From: Vagococcus coleopterorum | GTDB taxonomy: Bacteria; Bacillota; Bacilli; Lactobacillales; Vagococcaceae | DNA length: 64,000 bases | Direction: 5' to 3' | Assembly: GCF_011303955.1 (NCBI RefSeq) | Contig: NZ_CP049886.1 | Span: 1,116,001 to 1,180,000 of the forward strand | In this document: piece after piece, positions 44,937-54,656 of the stretch | Layout of the letters: each line of letters starts with the position of its first letter | Position numbering within the stretch: the stretch's first letter is position 1 | Notes under the pieces: model-generated | The model's database searches: none | Told to the model about the DNA's origin: nothing | The model's input: only the letters and a program-made list of their open reading frames with translations | Made by a program: the position numbers and the translations under genes

Positions 44937-45570
44937 TGTATAAATAAATTGAAAAGAACATGAGGATTGCAGCTGCTAAAACAAAGAAATGCCAAATTAA
45001 GTGCATATACTTAATTTGTTGAAATTTATAAACAATAGCTCCTAAGCTATAGGTAACGCCACCGGCAACAAGTAAAGTTGTTCCGTTAAATCCTAAACCT
45101 TCATACAATGGTTTAACAGCAACTAAACAAAGCCAGCCCATTAGTATATATAAGATAACAACAGAGTTCCCTTTTTTACTTAAATAAATGGACTTATAGA
45201 CAATGCCAATAATCGCTAGTAACCAAATGATGATAAAGAGTGACCAGCCTAGAACTCCTTTAATAGTGAGTAAACAATAAGGAGTGTAGGTTCCCGCAAT
45301 TAACAAGTATATGGAGCTATGGTCAAAAACTTGAAAGACTTTTTCAGCTTTTGTAAAGGTTAAAGAATGGAAAAGAGTGGAAGCAAGGAATAATAAAATC
45401 AAGCTAGCACCATAAATCGAGTAAGCAACAATATGTATTGGTGAGTGTAGTTGAACTCCTTTAACGATCAAGAGAACAAGTCCTGCTACACTTAAACCAA
45501 AGCCGATACCGTGTGTCACAGCATTTAAAACTTCATGCGTTATTTCGTATTTCTTAGAATATTTTTCCAT
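44932..45570 (-). CDS. Hemolysin III family (PAQR-type) membrane protein
   Basis: A 212-residue protein with seven membrane helices. Family motifs: ITHEVLNAVTHGIGFGLS at the start, SIYGASLILLFLASTLFHSL, FDHSSIYLLIAGTYTP and the final LIWHFFVLAAA with His. Conserved Ser/His/Asp residues suggest a zinc-dependent hydrolase site, as in PAQR proteins; hemolysin is only the historic name. The ATG at 45570 follows TTGGAG; the frame is open eight codons further. Confidence 0.9.
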   Translation of the reverse strand: MEKYSKKYEITHEVLNAVTHGIGFGLSVAGLVLLIVKGVQLHSPIHIVAYSIYGASLILLFLASTLFHSLTFTKAEKVFQVFDHSSIYLLIAGTYTPYCLLTIKGVLGWSLFIIIWLLAIIGIVYKSIYLSKKGNSVVILYILMGWLCLVAVKPLYEGLGFNGTTLLVAGGVTYSLGAIVYKFQQIKYMHLIWHFFVLAAAILMFFSIYLYT

Positions 45571-45695
45571 AGTTTTCTCCAATTCTAGCGACAAATATGT
45601 GAAAAATAAATCGCTTTCTGTTATACTTAATGCAACAGATTAATGTACTATCTATTCTACATTAATAATTTTTCTTTTTAAAGGTGGAATGCAAA

Positions 45696-46535
45696 ATGTC
45701 TAAGGTAAAAATTGTTACGGATTCTTCATGTAACATGGTTGAAGGACTAGCAAAAAAATTAAATATTGAAATCATCTCATTGTCAACGATGATTGATGGC
45801 GTTATTTATAAAGACATGGATTTAACAGGAAAAGAGTTCATGACAATGATGGAAGGGGCTGAAGCACTTCCAAAGACAAGCCAACCACCAATTGGTGAGT
45901 TTGTTGAATTGTATGACAAACTTGGTGAAGATGGTAGTGATATCGTTTCTATCCACATGACTGATTTAATTAGCGGGACAGTTAATACTGCAGAACAAGC
46001 AGCTCAAATTTCTCAAAGTAATGTGACAGTCATTAATAGTCACTTTACAGACCAAGGATTAGCATTCCAAGTAATTGAAGCTGCTGAAATGGCAGAAGCT
46101 GGTGCTACAGCAGAAGAAATTATTGCTAAAGTTGAAAATGTTAGAGAAAATACTGAATTATATATTGGGGTAGCTTCATTAGATAACATGGTAAAAGGTG
46201 GCCGTTTGAGTCGTGCAACTGGTGTCATCACTAACTTATTTAACATTCGCGTAGTCATGCAAGTCTTACCTGAAAGCATGGAAACTCTTGTTAAAGGTCG
46301 TGGAGCCAAAGCTTTTACTAAATGGTTTAACGAATTAAAAGAAACGTTAGCCAATGAACCTGCTATTAAAAAAATTGCTATTACACATGCTGACGGCTTA
46401 GAAACTGTTACAAAATTCAAAGAAGAATTACAAACTATGTACCCAGATATGGAAATTCCTGTTTTGGATGCTTCATCAATTATTGCCACTCATACTGGTA
46501 AAGGTGCATTCGCGATCATGTTCTATAAAGATTAA
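45696..46535 (+). CDS. DegV-family fatty acid-binding protein
   Basis: A 279-residue protein that binds a fatty acid; related FakB proteins present it to the FakA kinase. The N-terminal KIVTDSSCNM, the central SGTVNTAEQAAQ and ITHADG are family features. The ATG at 45696 follows AAGGTGG. Single gene with a terminator. No fakA is seen near. Confidence 0.9.
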   Translation: MSKVKIVTDSSCNMVEGLAKKLNIEIISLSTMIDGVIYKDMDLTGKEFMTMMEGAEALPKTSQPPIGEFVELYDKLGEDGSDIVSIHMTDLISGTVNTAEQAAQISQSNVTVINSHFTDQGLAFQVIEAAEMAEAGATAEEIIAKVENVRENTELYIGVASLDNMVKGGRLSRATGVITNLFNIRVVMQVLPESMETLVKGRGAKAFTKWFNELKETLANEPAIKKIAITHADGLETVTKFKEELQTMYPDMEIPVLDASSIIATHTGKGAFAIMFYKD

Positions 46536-46544
46536 TGACTGCTG

Positions 46545-46574
46545 AAGCAGACCTTTAGAGGTCTGCTTTTTTAC
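46545..46574 (+). terminator. Terminator
   Basis: AAGCAGACCT, TTAG, AGGTCTGCTTTTTT. Confidence 0.93.
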
Positions 46575-46599
46575 ATCAGTTGAGAGAAAGGTGTTAAAA

Positions 46600-47484
46600 A
46601 TGACAAAGTTAAAACACTACAAAAAAGAAATTCTATCATTCCTAATTCCCGCGATAGTTGTTTGTGCAGTCTTGTTGCTGGTTATTCCCAAAGCCCAACC
46701 TTTACTTGGTAAAGTAAGCAAAGAAAAGCAACCTGATACTAAAGTTGAGTTTGTAGCTATTGGCGACTCACTTACAGAAGGCGTGGGAGATACAACTGAA
46801 GAAGGGGGCTACGTCCCACTTTTGAAAAAAGCGTTAATTGAAGAAACTGTTTTGAAATCCGTAGGAACTGAGAACTTCGGAAAAAAAGGGGACACGACTA
46901 AACAAATCATTGACCGGATTGGTTCTGATTTAGGAATCCAAAAAGCAATTAAAAGCGCCGATTTTATCACTTTAACCGTGGGTGGTAATGATTTAATGGC
47001 CGTCATTACGAAGGAGTTAACCAATCATTTAGATAAAGAAACCTTTGTTGAGCCAGGAAAGAAATACATTGCTGACTTAACAGAGCTGTATGAAATGATC
47101 CGACAATTTAATCCTAATGCACCAATTTATCAGTTAGGTATTTACAATCCCTTTAATTTATCGTTTAGTGATATTAGCGAATTTAAAGATATTGTTACTA
47201 ATTGGGATAAGCAAGCCCAAGCTGCGATGGAAAAGCAAAAAAACATTCACTTTGTTGAAATCAACGAGGAGCTTTCTAACGGTCGGAATGATTTAAAAGA
47301 GGATACTAAAAAAGAGGGTAATTCTCAGGAATTTTCTATTGATACTCTTAAAGAAGAAGAAACTAAAAATAATTTAATTTCTACCGAAGATAATTTTCAT
47401 CCTAATAATTTAGGCTATCAATTGATAGCAAATCGTTTTAAAGAAGTAATCGTAAAAAACACACCAGAATGGGACGTGAAATAA
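46600..47484 (+). CDS. ypmR: SGNH/GDSL-family hydrolase (YpmR-like)
   Basis: A 294-residue hydrolase with an N-terminal membrane anchor (about residues 12-30), so probably acting outside the membrane. Blocks: FVAIGDSLTEGVGD (Ser nucleophile), GGND, and the Asp/His pair in DNFHPNN. About 100 residues in from the end there is a charged insertion. Likely an esterase or lipase; the substrate is unknown. The ATG at 46600 follows AGAAAGGTG. ypmS starts at the very next base after its stop. Confidence 0.9.
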   Translation: MTKLKHYKKEILSFLIPAIVVCAVLLLVIPKAQPLLGKVSKEKQPDTKVEFVAIGDSLTEGVGDTTEEGGYVPLLKKALIEETVLKSVGTENFGKKGDTTKQIIDRIGSDLGIQKAIKSADFITLTVGGNDLMAVITKELTNHLDKETFVEPGKKYIADLTELYEMIRQFNPNAPIYQLGIYNPFNLSFSDISEFKDIVTNWDKQAQAAMEKQKNIHFVEINEELSNGRNDLKEDTKKEGNSQEFSIDTLKEEETKNNLISTEDNFHPNNLGYQLIANRFKEVIVKNTPEWDVK

Positions 47485-48099
47485 ATGACAGAGATAGAGA
47501 ATAAAAAAACGAACATCTGGAAAACAGCTTTTCTTGTCCTCTTAGGGATTTTAGTGGGCTGCGCAGTCTTTCTATTCATTCAATTAGGAGGCGACCGTGA
47601 GGAAGAGTATCATAGCTCACAATCAACAGAAGAGATAACGGATGCAAGTTTTTCTGTGCAACTTGAAAAAGAACAAGTCAATAACTTGATTAGTTATTAT
47701 TTAAATGATTTTTTAAAAGATTCAGGTGTTAAATATAAATTTTATTTAGAAGATCAAGCCTTATTAAACGGAACTTTTGATTTATTAGGATACGACATGC
47801 AGTTTTACCTATATTTTGATCCTTTCGTGATGGAGAATGGTGATATTAAATTAAAAGCGAAAGAATTATCAATTGGTAAGCTACCATTGCCAGTGTCTCA
47901 AGTTATGAAGTTTGCTAAGAAAAAATTTGACGTTCCTAATTGGGTTGAAATCGATACCGAGAATGAAACAGTTGTATTACATTTGAGTGATTTCCAAATG
48001 AAAAATAATATGAAGATTAAAGCAGAAAAGATCAACCTTATTGATGATGATATTCGTTTTGATGTTTATATTCCAACGGCAACGGAGGAAGATGAATAA
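47485..48099 (+). CDS. ypmS: YpmS-like DUF2140 membrane-anchored protein
   Basis: A 204-residue protein: a short cytoplasmic N-terminus, one membrane helix (about 12-33), then an extracellular DUF2140 domain (VQLEKEQVNNLISYYLNDFL...). Function unknown. The gene directly abuts ypmR and is followed by yozE; the ypmR-ypmS pairing is as in Bacillus. Confidence 0.88.
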   Translation: MTEIENKKTNIWKTAFLVLLGILVGCAVFLFIQLGGDREEEYHSSQSTEEITDASFSVQLEKEQVNNLISYYLNDFLKDSGVKYKFYLEDQALLNGTFDLLGYDMQFYLYFDPFVMENGDIKLKAKELSIGKLPLPVSQVMKFAKKKFDVPNWVEIDTENETVVLHLSDFQMKNNMKIKAEKINLIDDDIRFDVYIPTATEEDE

Positions 48100-48100
48100 T

Positions 48101-48319
48101 ATGAAACGAAGTTTTTACCACTATATTCTCACATTAAGAGGACCCAAAGTGACAGATGCCATAACTGAATTTGCAAATAATGTCGGAAATGATATTACGT
48201 TCCCTAAACATACTTCTGATTACGATGAAGTAAGTGATTACCTTGAATTATCAAGTAGTTACCTTTCTAGTATGGATATTTTTGATAAAACTTGGGAGTT
48301 GTATCTTGAAAATAATTAA
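48101..48319 (+). CDS. yozE: YozE-family small protein
   Basis: A 72-residue helical protein; FYHYILTLRGPKVTDAITEF and SDYDEVSDYLEL match YozE (UPF0346). The ATG at 48101 gives the usual MKRSFYHY start; an in-frame ATG at 48092 lies closer to GGAGG and would add three residues. Function unknown. Confidence 0.88.
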   Translation: MKRSFYHYILTLRGPKVTDAITEFANNVGNDITFPKHTSDYDEVSDYLELSSSYLSSMDIFDKTWELYLENN

Positions 48320-48346
48320 GACCTAAACTATTTTAGGTCTTTTTTG
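48317..48346 (+). terminator. Terminator after yozE
   Basis: AAGACCTAAA, CTA, TTTTAGGTCTTTTTT. Confidence 0.9.
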
Positions 48347-48417
48347 ATGTCTTTTATTACAGAAAACGCATAATATCAATGATTATAGATTTCTTTGTAT
48401 TGTTTTGGTATTTTTTG

Positions 48418-48446
48418 TTACATAATTGTAAAAAACGTGATATACT
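48418..48446 (+). promoter_or_regulatory. Promoter upstream of oatA
   Basis: TTACAT (48418-48423), 17-bp spacer, TATACT (48441-48446). It would make an untranslated leader of about 195 bases. Confidence 0.55.
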
Positions 48447-48647
48447 GTAACACGTACAACAGGAAGTGCTTAAACAAATTATTTTTAACTCTATTGGACC
48501 TTATTTTCTAAATAAGTGTTCTTTTTTAATGGCATAACACGTTAGTATGCCAACAAATAAACCAATAAAATAACTTAAAAATTTAAAACTTCATGTGTAT
48601 GGTTACAAAGACACTGGTGTCTAAATATCATATGGGAGGGGAAGACT
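48447..48647 (+). other. Long oatA leader with two hairpins
   Basis: This part of a 328-base gap has no gene. It holds a hairpin GGCATA...TATGCC (48533-48553) and another AGACAC, TG, GTGTCT (48608-48621), then GGGAGGGG as the oatA ribosome site. No known riboswitch pattern was recognised. Confidence 0.4.
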
Positions 48648-50441
48648 GTGACAAAACCCAGTAACCACACAAACTATTTGCCCAGCATAGATGGCTTAAG
48701 GGCATTAGCTATTATTTTCGTCTTAATTTATCATTTTAAAATTCCTTTTTTCACCGGAGGATTTATCGGTGTTGATATTTTCTTCGTATTATCCGGATAT
48801 TTAATAACTAGTAAACTCCTCAGTGAGTGGCGTTCACACCAAAAAATCGATTTAAAACGATTTTGGGTTAAACGGGTTAGACGATTAATACCTGCTGTTG
48901 CGGTATTATTGGCAGTTGTCTTGTTAGTCTGTTTCTTCCTTTATCCAAAAGTTTTTGAGAAAAGTTGGTTAGATGGTGTAGCGTCATTCTTCTATGTGAG
49001 TAACTGGTGGTACATTTTTAACGATGTGCCTTATTTCCAAACATTCGGGATACCATCACCTTTTAAACACTTATGGTCATTAGCGATTGAAGAACAATTT
49101 TATTTGATCTGGCCAATTGCATTTGCAACACTACTTAAGTGGCTAAAAAAACGCCAACATGTTTTAAAAGCCGTCTTAGTGAGCGGTCTGTTGTCAATTG
49201 GATTAATGTGGGTCTTATATAACCCAGAATCAATTGACCGTGTTTATTATGGAACGGACACAAGACTATTTACTTTGGCTTTTGGTTGTAGTTTAGCATT
49301 TATCTGGCCTTTCTATTTATTAGAAGATAACTTTAATACGAAGGAAAAAAGAATCATTGATAGTGTTGGAGTTGTTAGCCTGCTTGGCTTAATTACTTTA
49401 GCGTTCGTTCTAAGTGAGTATAAGAAAGTTTTATACCCAGGTGGTTTTGTCCTTGTTGGATTATTAGCCACTTTATTATTAGCGACAATTGTGCACCCAT
49501 CTAGTCGCCTAGGAAAAGTTTTTTCACATCCTTGGCTGATTTGGTTGGGTAAGCGATCATATAGTATCTACTTGTGGCACTATCCAATTTTAGTTTTGAC
49601 AACTCCTGTTAAAACAATTGGTACGTTGTATCCACTTTTGATGTTACTACAGTTAGCGTTAATTATTTTGGCAGCTGATATGTCATACCGATTCATTGAA
49701 TTACCGTTCATTAGACATGGTTTCCGTGGGACAATTAAACTTTTGAAATCCAACTTAAAACGCATTGCTTTAACTATTTTAAAGTATATTTTACCAACTT
49801 TGATTCTAAGTACATCATTATTTGTTTATAGTGATTTCTTATCAAAAGGTAAATTTTTCTTTGAAAAAACTAAAGAGACGACTACAGTGACAGAAACGAC
49901 AGAAACCGAAACTAAACCTGCTAAAAAAGAAGATATTACTAAGGTTTTAGCGTTGGGTGATTCGGTATTACTTGGTGCAAAAGAGGACTTAGAAGAGAAA
50001 GTACCTGGTATTGTTGTTGATGGCGTAGTGGGACGTCAGTTAGTTCAAGCGTCTGATTTAATAAAAGAGAAGTACTCAAATTATAACGATAAAGAAAGTG
50101 TGGTCTTTATTGAATTAGGGTCAAACAGTACTTTTGAAAAATCTGATTTAAATGCTTTGCTTAAGTTATTAAATAAAGCTCATGTCTACATTGTGAACAC
50201 ACGTGTTCCAAGAGATTGGGAAAAAGAAGTAAATAAAATGTTGGAAGAAGCAAGTCAGTCTCATTCCAACGTTCAATTAATCGATTGGTATAGTGTCGCT
50301 AAAAGTCATCCTGAAATTTTAGGTGATGACGGCATTCATTTAACCGATGAGGGCATTCCAACTTATGCAGATTTGTATGTAAAAGAATTGAATCATTACA
50401 ATCTTAATTTAGGTGTTGCCGAAACAGTTGAAAAAGAATAA
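48648..50441 (+). CDS. oatA: Peptidoglycan O-acetyltransferase OatA-type
   Basis: A 597-residue two-part protein. The N-terminal acyltransferase-3 domain has about 11 membrane helices (YLPSIDGLRALAIIFVLIYH, GGFIGVDIFFVLSGYLI). A Thr/Glu-rich linker (about 405-425) leads to an extracellular SGNH domain with ALGDSVLLGA and the Asp/His pair in DDGIHLTDEG. OatA moves acetyl groups to the C6 hydroxyl of MurNAc, giving lysozyme resistance. The GTG start follows GGGAGGGG. Length and domains are standard. Confidence 0.93.
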   Translation: MTKPSNHTNYLPSIDGLRALAIIFVLIYHFKIPFFTGGFIGVDIFFVLSGYLITSKLLSEWRSHQKIDLKRFWVKRVRRLIPAVAVLLAVVLLVCFFLYPKVFEKSWLDGVASFFYVSNWWYIFNDVPYFQTFGIPSPFKHLWSLAIEEQFYLIWPIAFATLLKWLKKRQHVLKAVLVSGLLSIGLMWVLYNPESIDRVYYGTDTRLFTLAFGCSLAFIWPFYLLEDNFNTKEKRIIDSVGVVSLLGLITLAFVLSEYKKVLYPGGFVLVGLLATLLLATIVHPSSRLGKVFSHPWLIWLGKRSYSIYLWHYPILVLTTPVKTIGTLYPLLMLLQLALIILAADMSYRFIELPFIRHGFRGTIKLLKSNLKRIALTILKYILPTLILSTSLFVYSDFLSKGKFFFEKTKETTTVTETTETETKPAKKEDITKVLALGDSVLLGAKEDLEEKVPGIVVDGVVGRQLVQASDLIKEKYSNYNDKESVVFIELGSNSTFEKSDLNALLKLLNKAHVYIVNTRVPRDWEKEVNKMLEEASQSHSNVQLIDWYSVAKSHPEILGDDGIHLTDEGIPTYADLYVKELNHYNLNLGVAETVEKE

Positions 50442-50445
50442 TGCT

Positions 50446-50483
50446 AAACCGTCAGTTTGTAAAACAAACTGACGGTTTTTTTA
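50446..50483 (+). terminator. Terminator after oatA
   Basis: AAACCGTCAGTTTG, TAAAA, CAAACTGACGGTTTTTTT. Confidence 0.96.
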
Positions 50484-50549
50484 TGCATCAGCCTATAATT
50501 TTTATAAAAAATATGCGATAATTAATAGTAATTTACTGGAGGGGATAAT

Positions 50550-51596
50550 TTGGAGCTAATCGAAAAAATAAAGGCCAATGACACGTGGCGTCGTTTCTTC
50601 GTCTTAATAATAATTTGTTCAATTTTATATTTAATTAAAGATATTATGAGTTTAATTTTGTTAACGTTTATTCTAACTTTTTTAATTACTCGTTTAGTTG
50701 GGTATGTTAATAAGTGGACTAAAATACCGAAGCGAATTTTGGCTGTATTTGTATATGTCGGGATTATCGTGATGCTCTATTTCTCAGCAACGATTTATAT
50801 TCCACAATTAATTAATCAATCTGGTATGATGATTGATTCTGTTATTAAGTTCTATCAAAAACCTGATCAAAATAACGAATTTTTAGAGTGGATAAGTCAA
50901 AATATTAGTTTTGATGACTTACAAAAACAGTTAAGTTCTGGGGCTAAAGTGATTTTAAATTACGTTAGCAGTATCGGTTCAATGGGGATGACATTTGTGA
51001 TGTCGTTCGTGCTAAGTTTCTTCTTCTGCATGGAAGAAGATTGGGTTAAGAGTTTCAGTCAACTATTCTTTAAAAGTAAGATTGGCTGGTTTAGCAAAGA
51101 CGTAGCTTATCTTGGTAAAAAGTTTATCAATACCTTTGGTGTGGTTTTAGAAGCACAATTTGTTATTGCGTTAATCAATACAGGTTTAACAGTTGCGGGG
51201 CTCTATTTTATGAATTTCCCACAATTACTAAGTTTATCATTAATGATTTTCTTATTAAGTTTAATTCCTGTAGCAGGTGTTATTATTTCATGTATTCCTT
51301 TAACCTTAATCGGTTATACAGTGGGTGGCGTGAAAGATGTTGTTTATGTTTTGATTATGATTGCAATTATTCATATGTTTGAATCATATTTCTTAAATCC
51401 TAAACTAATGAGTAGTAAAACTGATTTACCAGTTTTTTATATCTTTATCATTTTAATGTTCTCTGAGCATTTCTTTGGGGTTTGGGGACTAGTAGTCGGA
51501 ATTCCAGTAGTAGTCTTCCTATTAGACTTATTAGAAGTAAAATCGATGGAACGGAAGAAAATTCCAGTTCCTACATTACCAAAGTTAAAAGATTAA
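50550..51596 (+). CDS. AI-2E family transporter
   Basis: A 348-residue membrane protein of the UPF0118/AI-2E family with about seven or eight helices, a periplasmic-side insertion (about 80-130) and the conserved C-terminal LIPVAGVIISCIPL and FGVWGLVVGIPVVVF. The family exports various solutes, including sodium or signalling molecules in some members; the name does not fix the substrate. TTG start after GGAGGGG. Confidence 0.88.
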   Translation: MELIEKIKANDTWRRFFVLIIICSILYLIKDIMSLILLTFILTFLITRLVGYVNKWTKIPKRILAVFVYVGIIVMLYFSATIYIPQLINQSGMMIDSVIKFYQKPDQNNEFLEWISQNISFDDLQKQLSSGAKVILNYVSSIGSMGMTFVMSFVLSFFFCMEEDWVKSFSQLFFKSKIGWFSKDVAYLGKKFINTFGVVLEAQFVIALINTGLTVAGLYFMNFPQLLSLSLMIFLLSLIPVAGVIISCIPLTLIGYTVGGVKDVVYVLIMIAIIHMFESYFLNPKLMSSKTDLPVFYIFIILMFSEHFFGVWGLVVGIPVVVFLLDLLEVKSMERKKIPVPTLPKLKD

Positions 51597-51621
51597 ACGA
51601 CTCTTAGGAGTCGTTTTTCAT
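51594..51621 (+). terminator. Terminator
   Basis: AAACGACTC, TTAG, GAGTCGTTTTT. Confidence 0.85.
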
Positions 51622-51649
51622 TCAAACGCAAAATAGAAGGAGTCTTATT

Positions 51650-52819
51650 ATGACCAAACAAACCATTACAATGACTAAGCAGTTAACCTTTATCATGGCC
51701 TTAGTTTGCGGTATATCAATCGCAAGTCTTTATTACGTGCAACCGTTAGAAGGTATGATCGCCAATGAACTGGGAGTGCAAGTGGGACAAATGGGACTAG
51801 CCCCAACATTAAGCCAAATTGGTTATGCACTTGGGTTGCTATTAATTGTTCCTTTAGGGGATATTTTCCAACGCAAAAAATTGATTGTATTAATGTTAAG
51901 TTTAGTCAGCTTAGTTTTACTCGCAACAGGTTTAACCAGTAGCTACGCTGTTTTAATGCCGTTAATGTTAGCGATCGGATTAACATCAATTATTCCGCAA
52001 CTGATTATTCCATTTGCAGGACAATTAGCTAAACCAGAAGAACGTGGTGCAGTTTTAGGAACTGTTACAAGTGGCTTATTAATTGGTATTTTATTATCAA
52101 GAACTTTTAGTGGTTTTATCGGTGAATACTTCGGTTGGCGTTCAGTTTATTATTCAGGGGTAGGGTTATCAGTTGTTCTGATTATTTTAGTAACATTTAT
52201 ATTTCCTAAAAACAAACCTGTTTCAAACTTGTCTTATGGGGCGTTATTAAAGTCACTACCCAAGTTATTCACGAGCCAACGAATTGTCCGTGAAAGTGCG
52301 TTTAATGGCTTCTTTATGTTTGGTGCATTTAGTATTTTTTGGTCAACATTAATTTTTTACATGGAAAGTCCCGTCTACAATATGGGATCGAAAGAAGTTG
52401 GTTACATTGGTTTAGTTGGAGTTATTGGCGCTTTAGCTTCAGTTTTAATGGGAAAAGTATCCGATAAACGCGGTCCACGATTTGGAGTAGGGTTAGGAAG
52501 TTTGATTTTAACCGGATCGTACTTAGTCTTATGGGCATTTGGAAGCAGCCTTGTTGGTTTAGTAATTGGTGTTATTTTATTAGATTTAGGTACCCAAAGC
52601 GCACAAGTTTCCAATCAATCTCGAATCCAATCTTTAGGAGATGAAAATCGTAGTCGTAATAATACAATTTTTATGTTCTCATATTTCGTCGGGGGTGCAA
52701 GTGGTTCATTATTAGGGTCATTCGCATGGCAAATTGGTGGTTGGAGTGCTGTTTGTATCTTAGGATTAATTTATGGCGCTATTGGATTATTTGGTCATTA
52801 TGTGATCTATAAGAAATAA
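51650..52819 (+). CDS. MFS transporter
   Basis: A 389-residue major facilitator protein with about 12 helices. The N-terminus ASLYYVQPLEGMIANELGV and the loop PLGDIFQRKKLIV after helix 2 (motif A) fit the drug:H+ antiporter-1 type, as in YgaY-like carriers. The substrate is unknown. AAGGAG before the ATG. Single gene. Confidence 0.87.
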   Translation: MTKQTITMTKQLTFIMALVCGISIASLYYVQPLEGMIANELGVQVGQMGLAPTLSQIGYALGLLLIVPLGDIFQRKKLIVLMLSLVSLVLLATGLTSSYAVLMPLMLAIGLTSIIPQLIIPFAGQLAKPEERGAVLGTVTSGLLIGILLSRTFSGFIGEYFGWRSVYYSGVGLSVVLIILVTFIFPKNKPVSNLSYGALLKSLPKLFTSQRIVRESAFNGFFMFGAFSIFWSTLIFYMESPVYNMGSKEVGYIGLVGVIGALASVLMGKVSDKRGPRFGVGLGSLILTGSYLVLWAFGSSLVGLVIGVILLDLGTQSAQVSNQSRIQSLGDENRSRNNTIFMFSYFVGGASGSLLGSFAWQIGGWSAVCILGLIYGAIGLFGHYVIYKK

Positions 52820-52851
52820 AGCTAACTTTAAACGTTAGCTTTATTTTTTAT
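52818..52851 (+). terminator. Terminator
   Basis: AAAGCTAAC, TTTAAAC, GTTAGCTTTATTTTTT. Confidence 0.88.
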
Positions 52852-52871
52852 TAAAAACCAGGTCAAAATCC

Positions 52872-52900
52872 TTGAAAATTATCATGAAAATAGGTATTCT
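52872..52900 (+). promoter_or_regulatory. Promoter of the ABC exporter operon
   Basis: TTGAAA (52872-52877), 17-bp spacer, TATTCT (52895-52900). Confidence 0.5.
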
Positions 52901-52936
52901 ATTATAATCAACCCAATTTAGAAAGTAGGTTAATAT

Positions 52937-54655
52937 ATGTCTTTAATTATCAATAAAATGAAAGAAAAAAAGAGTTATTTACTAGGCTCATTATTGTTAA
53001 CAATTGTTATTGTGACATCGCAATTATGGCAGCCTAAAGTCTTACAAAATATCTTTATTGCTATCGGAAACGATGATAAAGATGCAGTGATGACGCTTGG
53101 TGTAAAACTATTAGCGATTGCAGCGATGGGATTATTAGCAGGAGTCGCTAATACATTGATTTCAGCTGGAATGGCACGTGATGTGTCGGCTAGTTTAAGG
53201 AAAGATGGTTTCGAAAAAATCCAAACTTTCTCTTTCAGTAATATCGAAAAATTTTCAACAGGTAATCTTGTTGTTCGTTTAACAAATGATATTACCCAAG
53301 TTCAAAACTTAGTGATGATGATTTTACAAACATTACTACGTATTCCAATTTTATTCGTCGGTAGTTTTATTTTAGCAATGATGACATTGCCACAATTATG
53401 GTGGATCATTATTCTATTAGTTGTTCTAGTTTTAATTACTGTTGTCGGTTTATTCGGCGTTATGGGTAAACACTTCGGTATGATCCAAAAAAACCTAGAT
53501 AGCGTGAATGGTATTGCTAAAGAAAACTTAGCAGGTATTCGTGTTGTTAAATCATTCGTTCAAGAAGAAGCTGAAGCGGAACGTTTTGAAGAAGTTAGTA
53601 ATAAGTTAACGAAACACACAATTATTGTTGGGCGCCTATTCTCAATCATGATCCCAACGTTTACTTTAATTTCAAGTGTTGCAATTGCCTGTACTTTATT
53701 CTTCTCAGCAGATTTAGCGCGTGTTGATTTAGAAGTAATTGGTAAACTCCAATCGTTTATTCAATATTTAATGCAAATTATGATGACAATCATTATTGGT
53801 GGAATGATGACAATGATGGCATCACGTGCCTTCGTATCATTAGGTCGTATCAAAGAAATTTTAGAAACTGAGTCTGCTATTACTTTTGATGAAGAAAACG
53901 GTCAGCTAATTGAAAACGGAGATGTGTCATTCAACAATGTGACATTCCAATACGATGGAGACGAACGTCCTTCATTAGAAAATATTACGTTTGATGCTAA
54001 ACACGGTGAAGTTGTCGGTGTGGTAGGGGCAACAGGTGCTGGTAAATCTACTTTAGCTCAAATGATTGCGCGAATGTATGATCCGAACGAAGGATCAATT
54101 GAGATCGGTCATGTTGACTTACGTAATACTAAGAAAGAGAACTTACGTGAATCAGTTGCTTTGGTTTTACAAAAAGCGATTTTATTCTCAGGTACAATTG
54201 CTGAAAACTTACGTCACGGTAAGAAAGATGCTGATTGTGATGATATGGTAAATGCTTCTAAAATTGCTCAAGCAAAAGAATTTATCGATCGCCAAGTAGA
54301 TACTTATAGCGGTGTCGTTGAAGAACGAGGAGCTAACTTCTCTGGAGGACAAAAACAACGTCTATCTATCACACGTGGAGTCATTGGAAAACCAAAAGTT
54401 TTAGTCCTTGATGACAGTACAAGTGCTTTAGATGCTAAATCTGAAAAACTTGTTAAAGAAGCATTAGCGAAAGAATTAGACGACACAACAACCTTTATCG
54501 TCGCTCAAAAAATCTCATCAGTTGTTCAAGCAGATAAGATTCTTGTTTTAGATGATGGTAAGTTAGTTGCCCAAGGTACACATAAAGAATTAGTAGCAAC
54601 AAGTCCTGTTTATCGTGAAATCTATGATACTCAGAAAGGAAAAGAGGTGGAGTAG
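52937..54655 (+). CDS. Heterodimeric ABC exporter, subunit 1
   Basis: A 572-residue half-transporter: six membrane helices (about 1-310) then an ATPase domain. Walker A is GATGAGKST; the signature FSGGQKQR is intact. The catalytic Glu after Walker B is replaced by Asp ([12 protein letters not shown]), marking the degenerate nucleotide site, as in LmrC-type subunits. The partner starts 1 base after its stop. Likely a multidrug or lipid exporter; substrate unknown. Confidence 0.9.
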   Translation: MSLIINKMKEKKSYLLGSLLLTIVIVTSQLWQPKVLQNIFIAIGNDDKDAVMTLGVKLLAIAAMGLLAGVANTLISAGMARDVSASLRKDGFEKIQTFSFSNIEKFSTGNLVVRLTNDITQVQNLVMMILQTLLRIPILFVGSFILAMMTLPQLWWIIILLVVLVLITVVGLFGVMGKHFGMIQKNLDSVNGIAKENLAGIRVVKSFVQEEAEAERFEEVSNKLTKHTIIVGRLFSIMIPTFTLISSVAIACTLFFSADLARVDLEVIGKLQSFIQYLMQIMMTIIIGGMMTMMASRAFVSLGRIKEILETESAITFDEENGQLIENGDVSFNNVTFQYDGDERPSLENITFDAKHGEVVGVVGATGAGKSTLAQMIARMYDPNEGSIEIGHVDLRNTKKENLRESVALVLQKAILFSGTIAENLRHGKKDADCDDMVNASKIAQAKEFIDRQVDTYSGVVEERGANFSGGQKQRLSITRGVIGKPKVLVLDDSTSALDAKSEKLVKEALAKELDDTTTFIVAQKISSVVQADKILVLDDGKLVAQGTHKELVATSPVYREIYDTQKGKEVE

Positions 54656-54656
54656 T

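Noticed and set aside
46040-46489. 149-codon minus-strand frame
   Set aside because: Shadow of the DegV gene; no start site and no motif.
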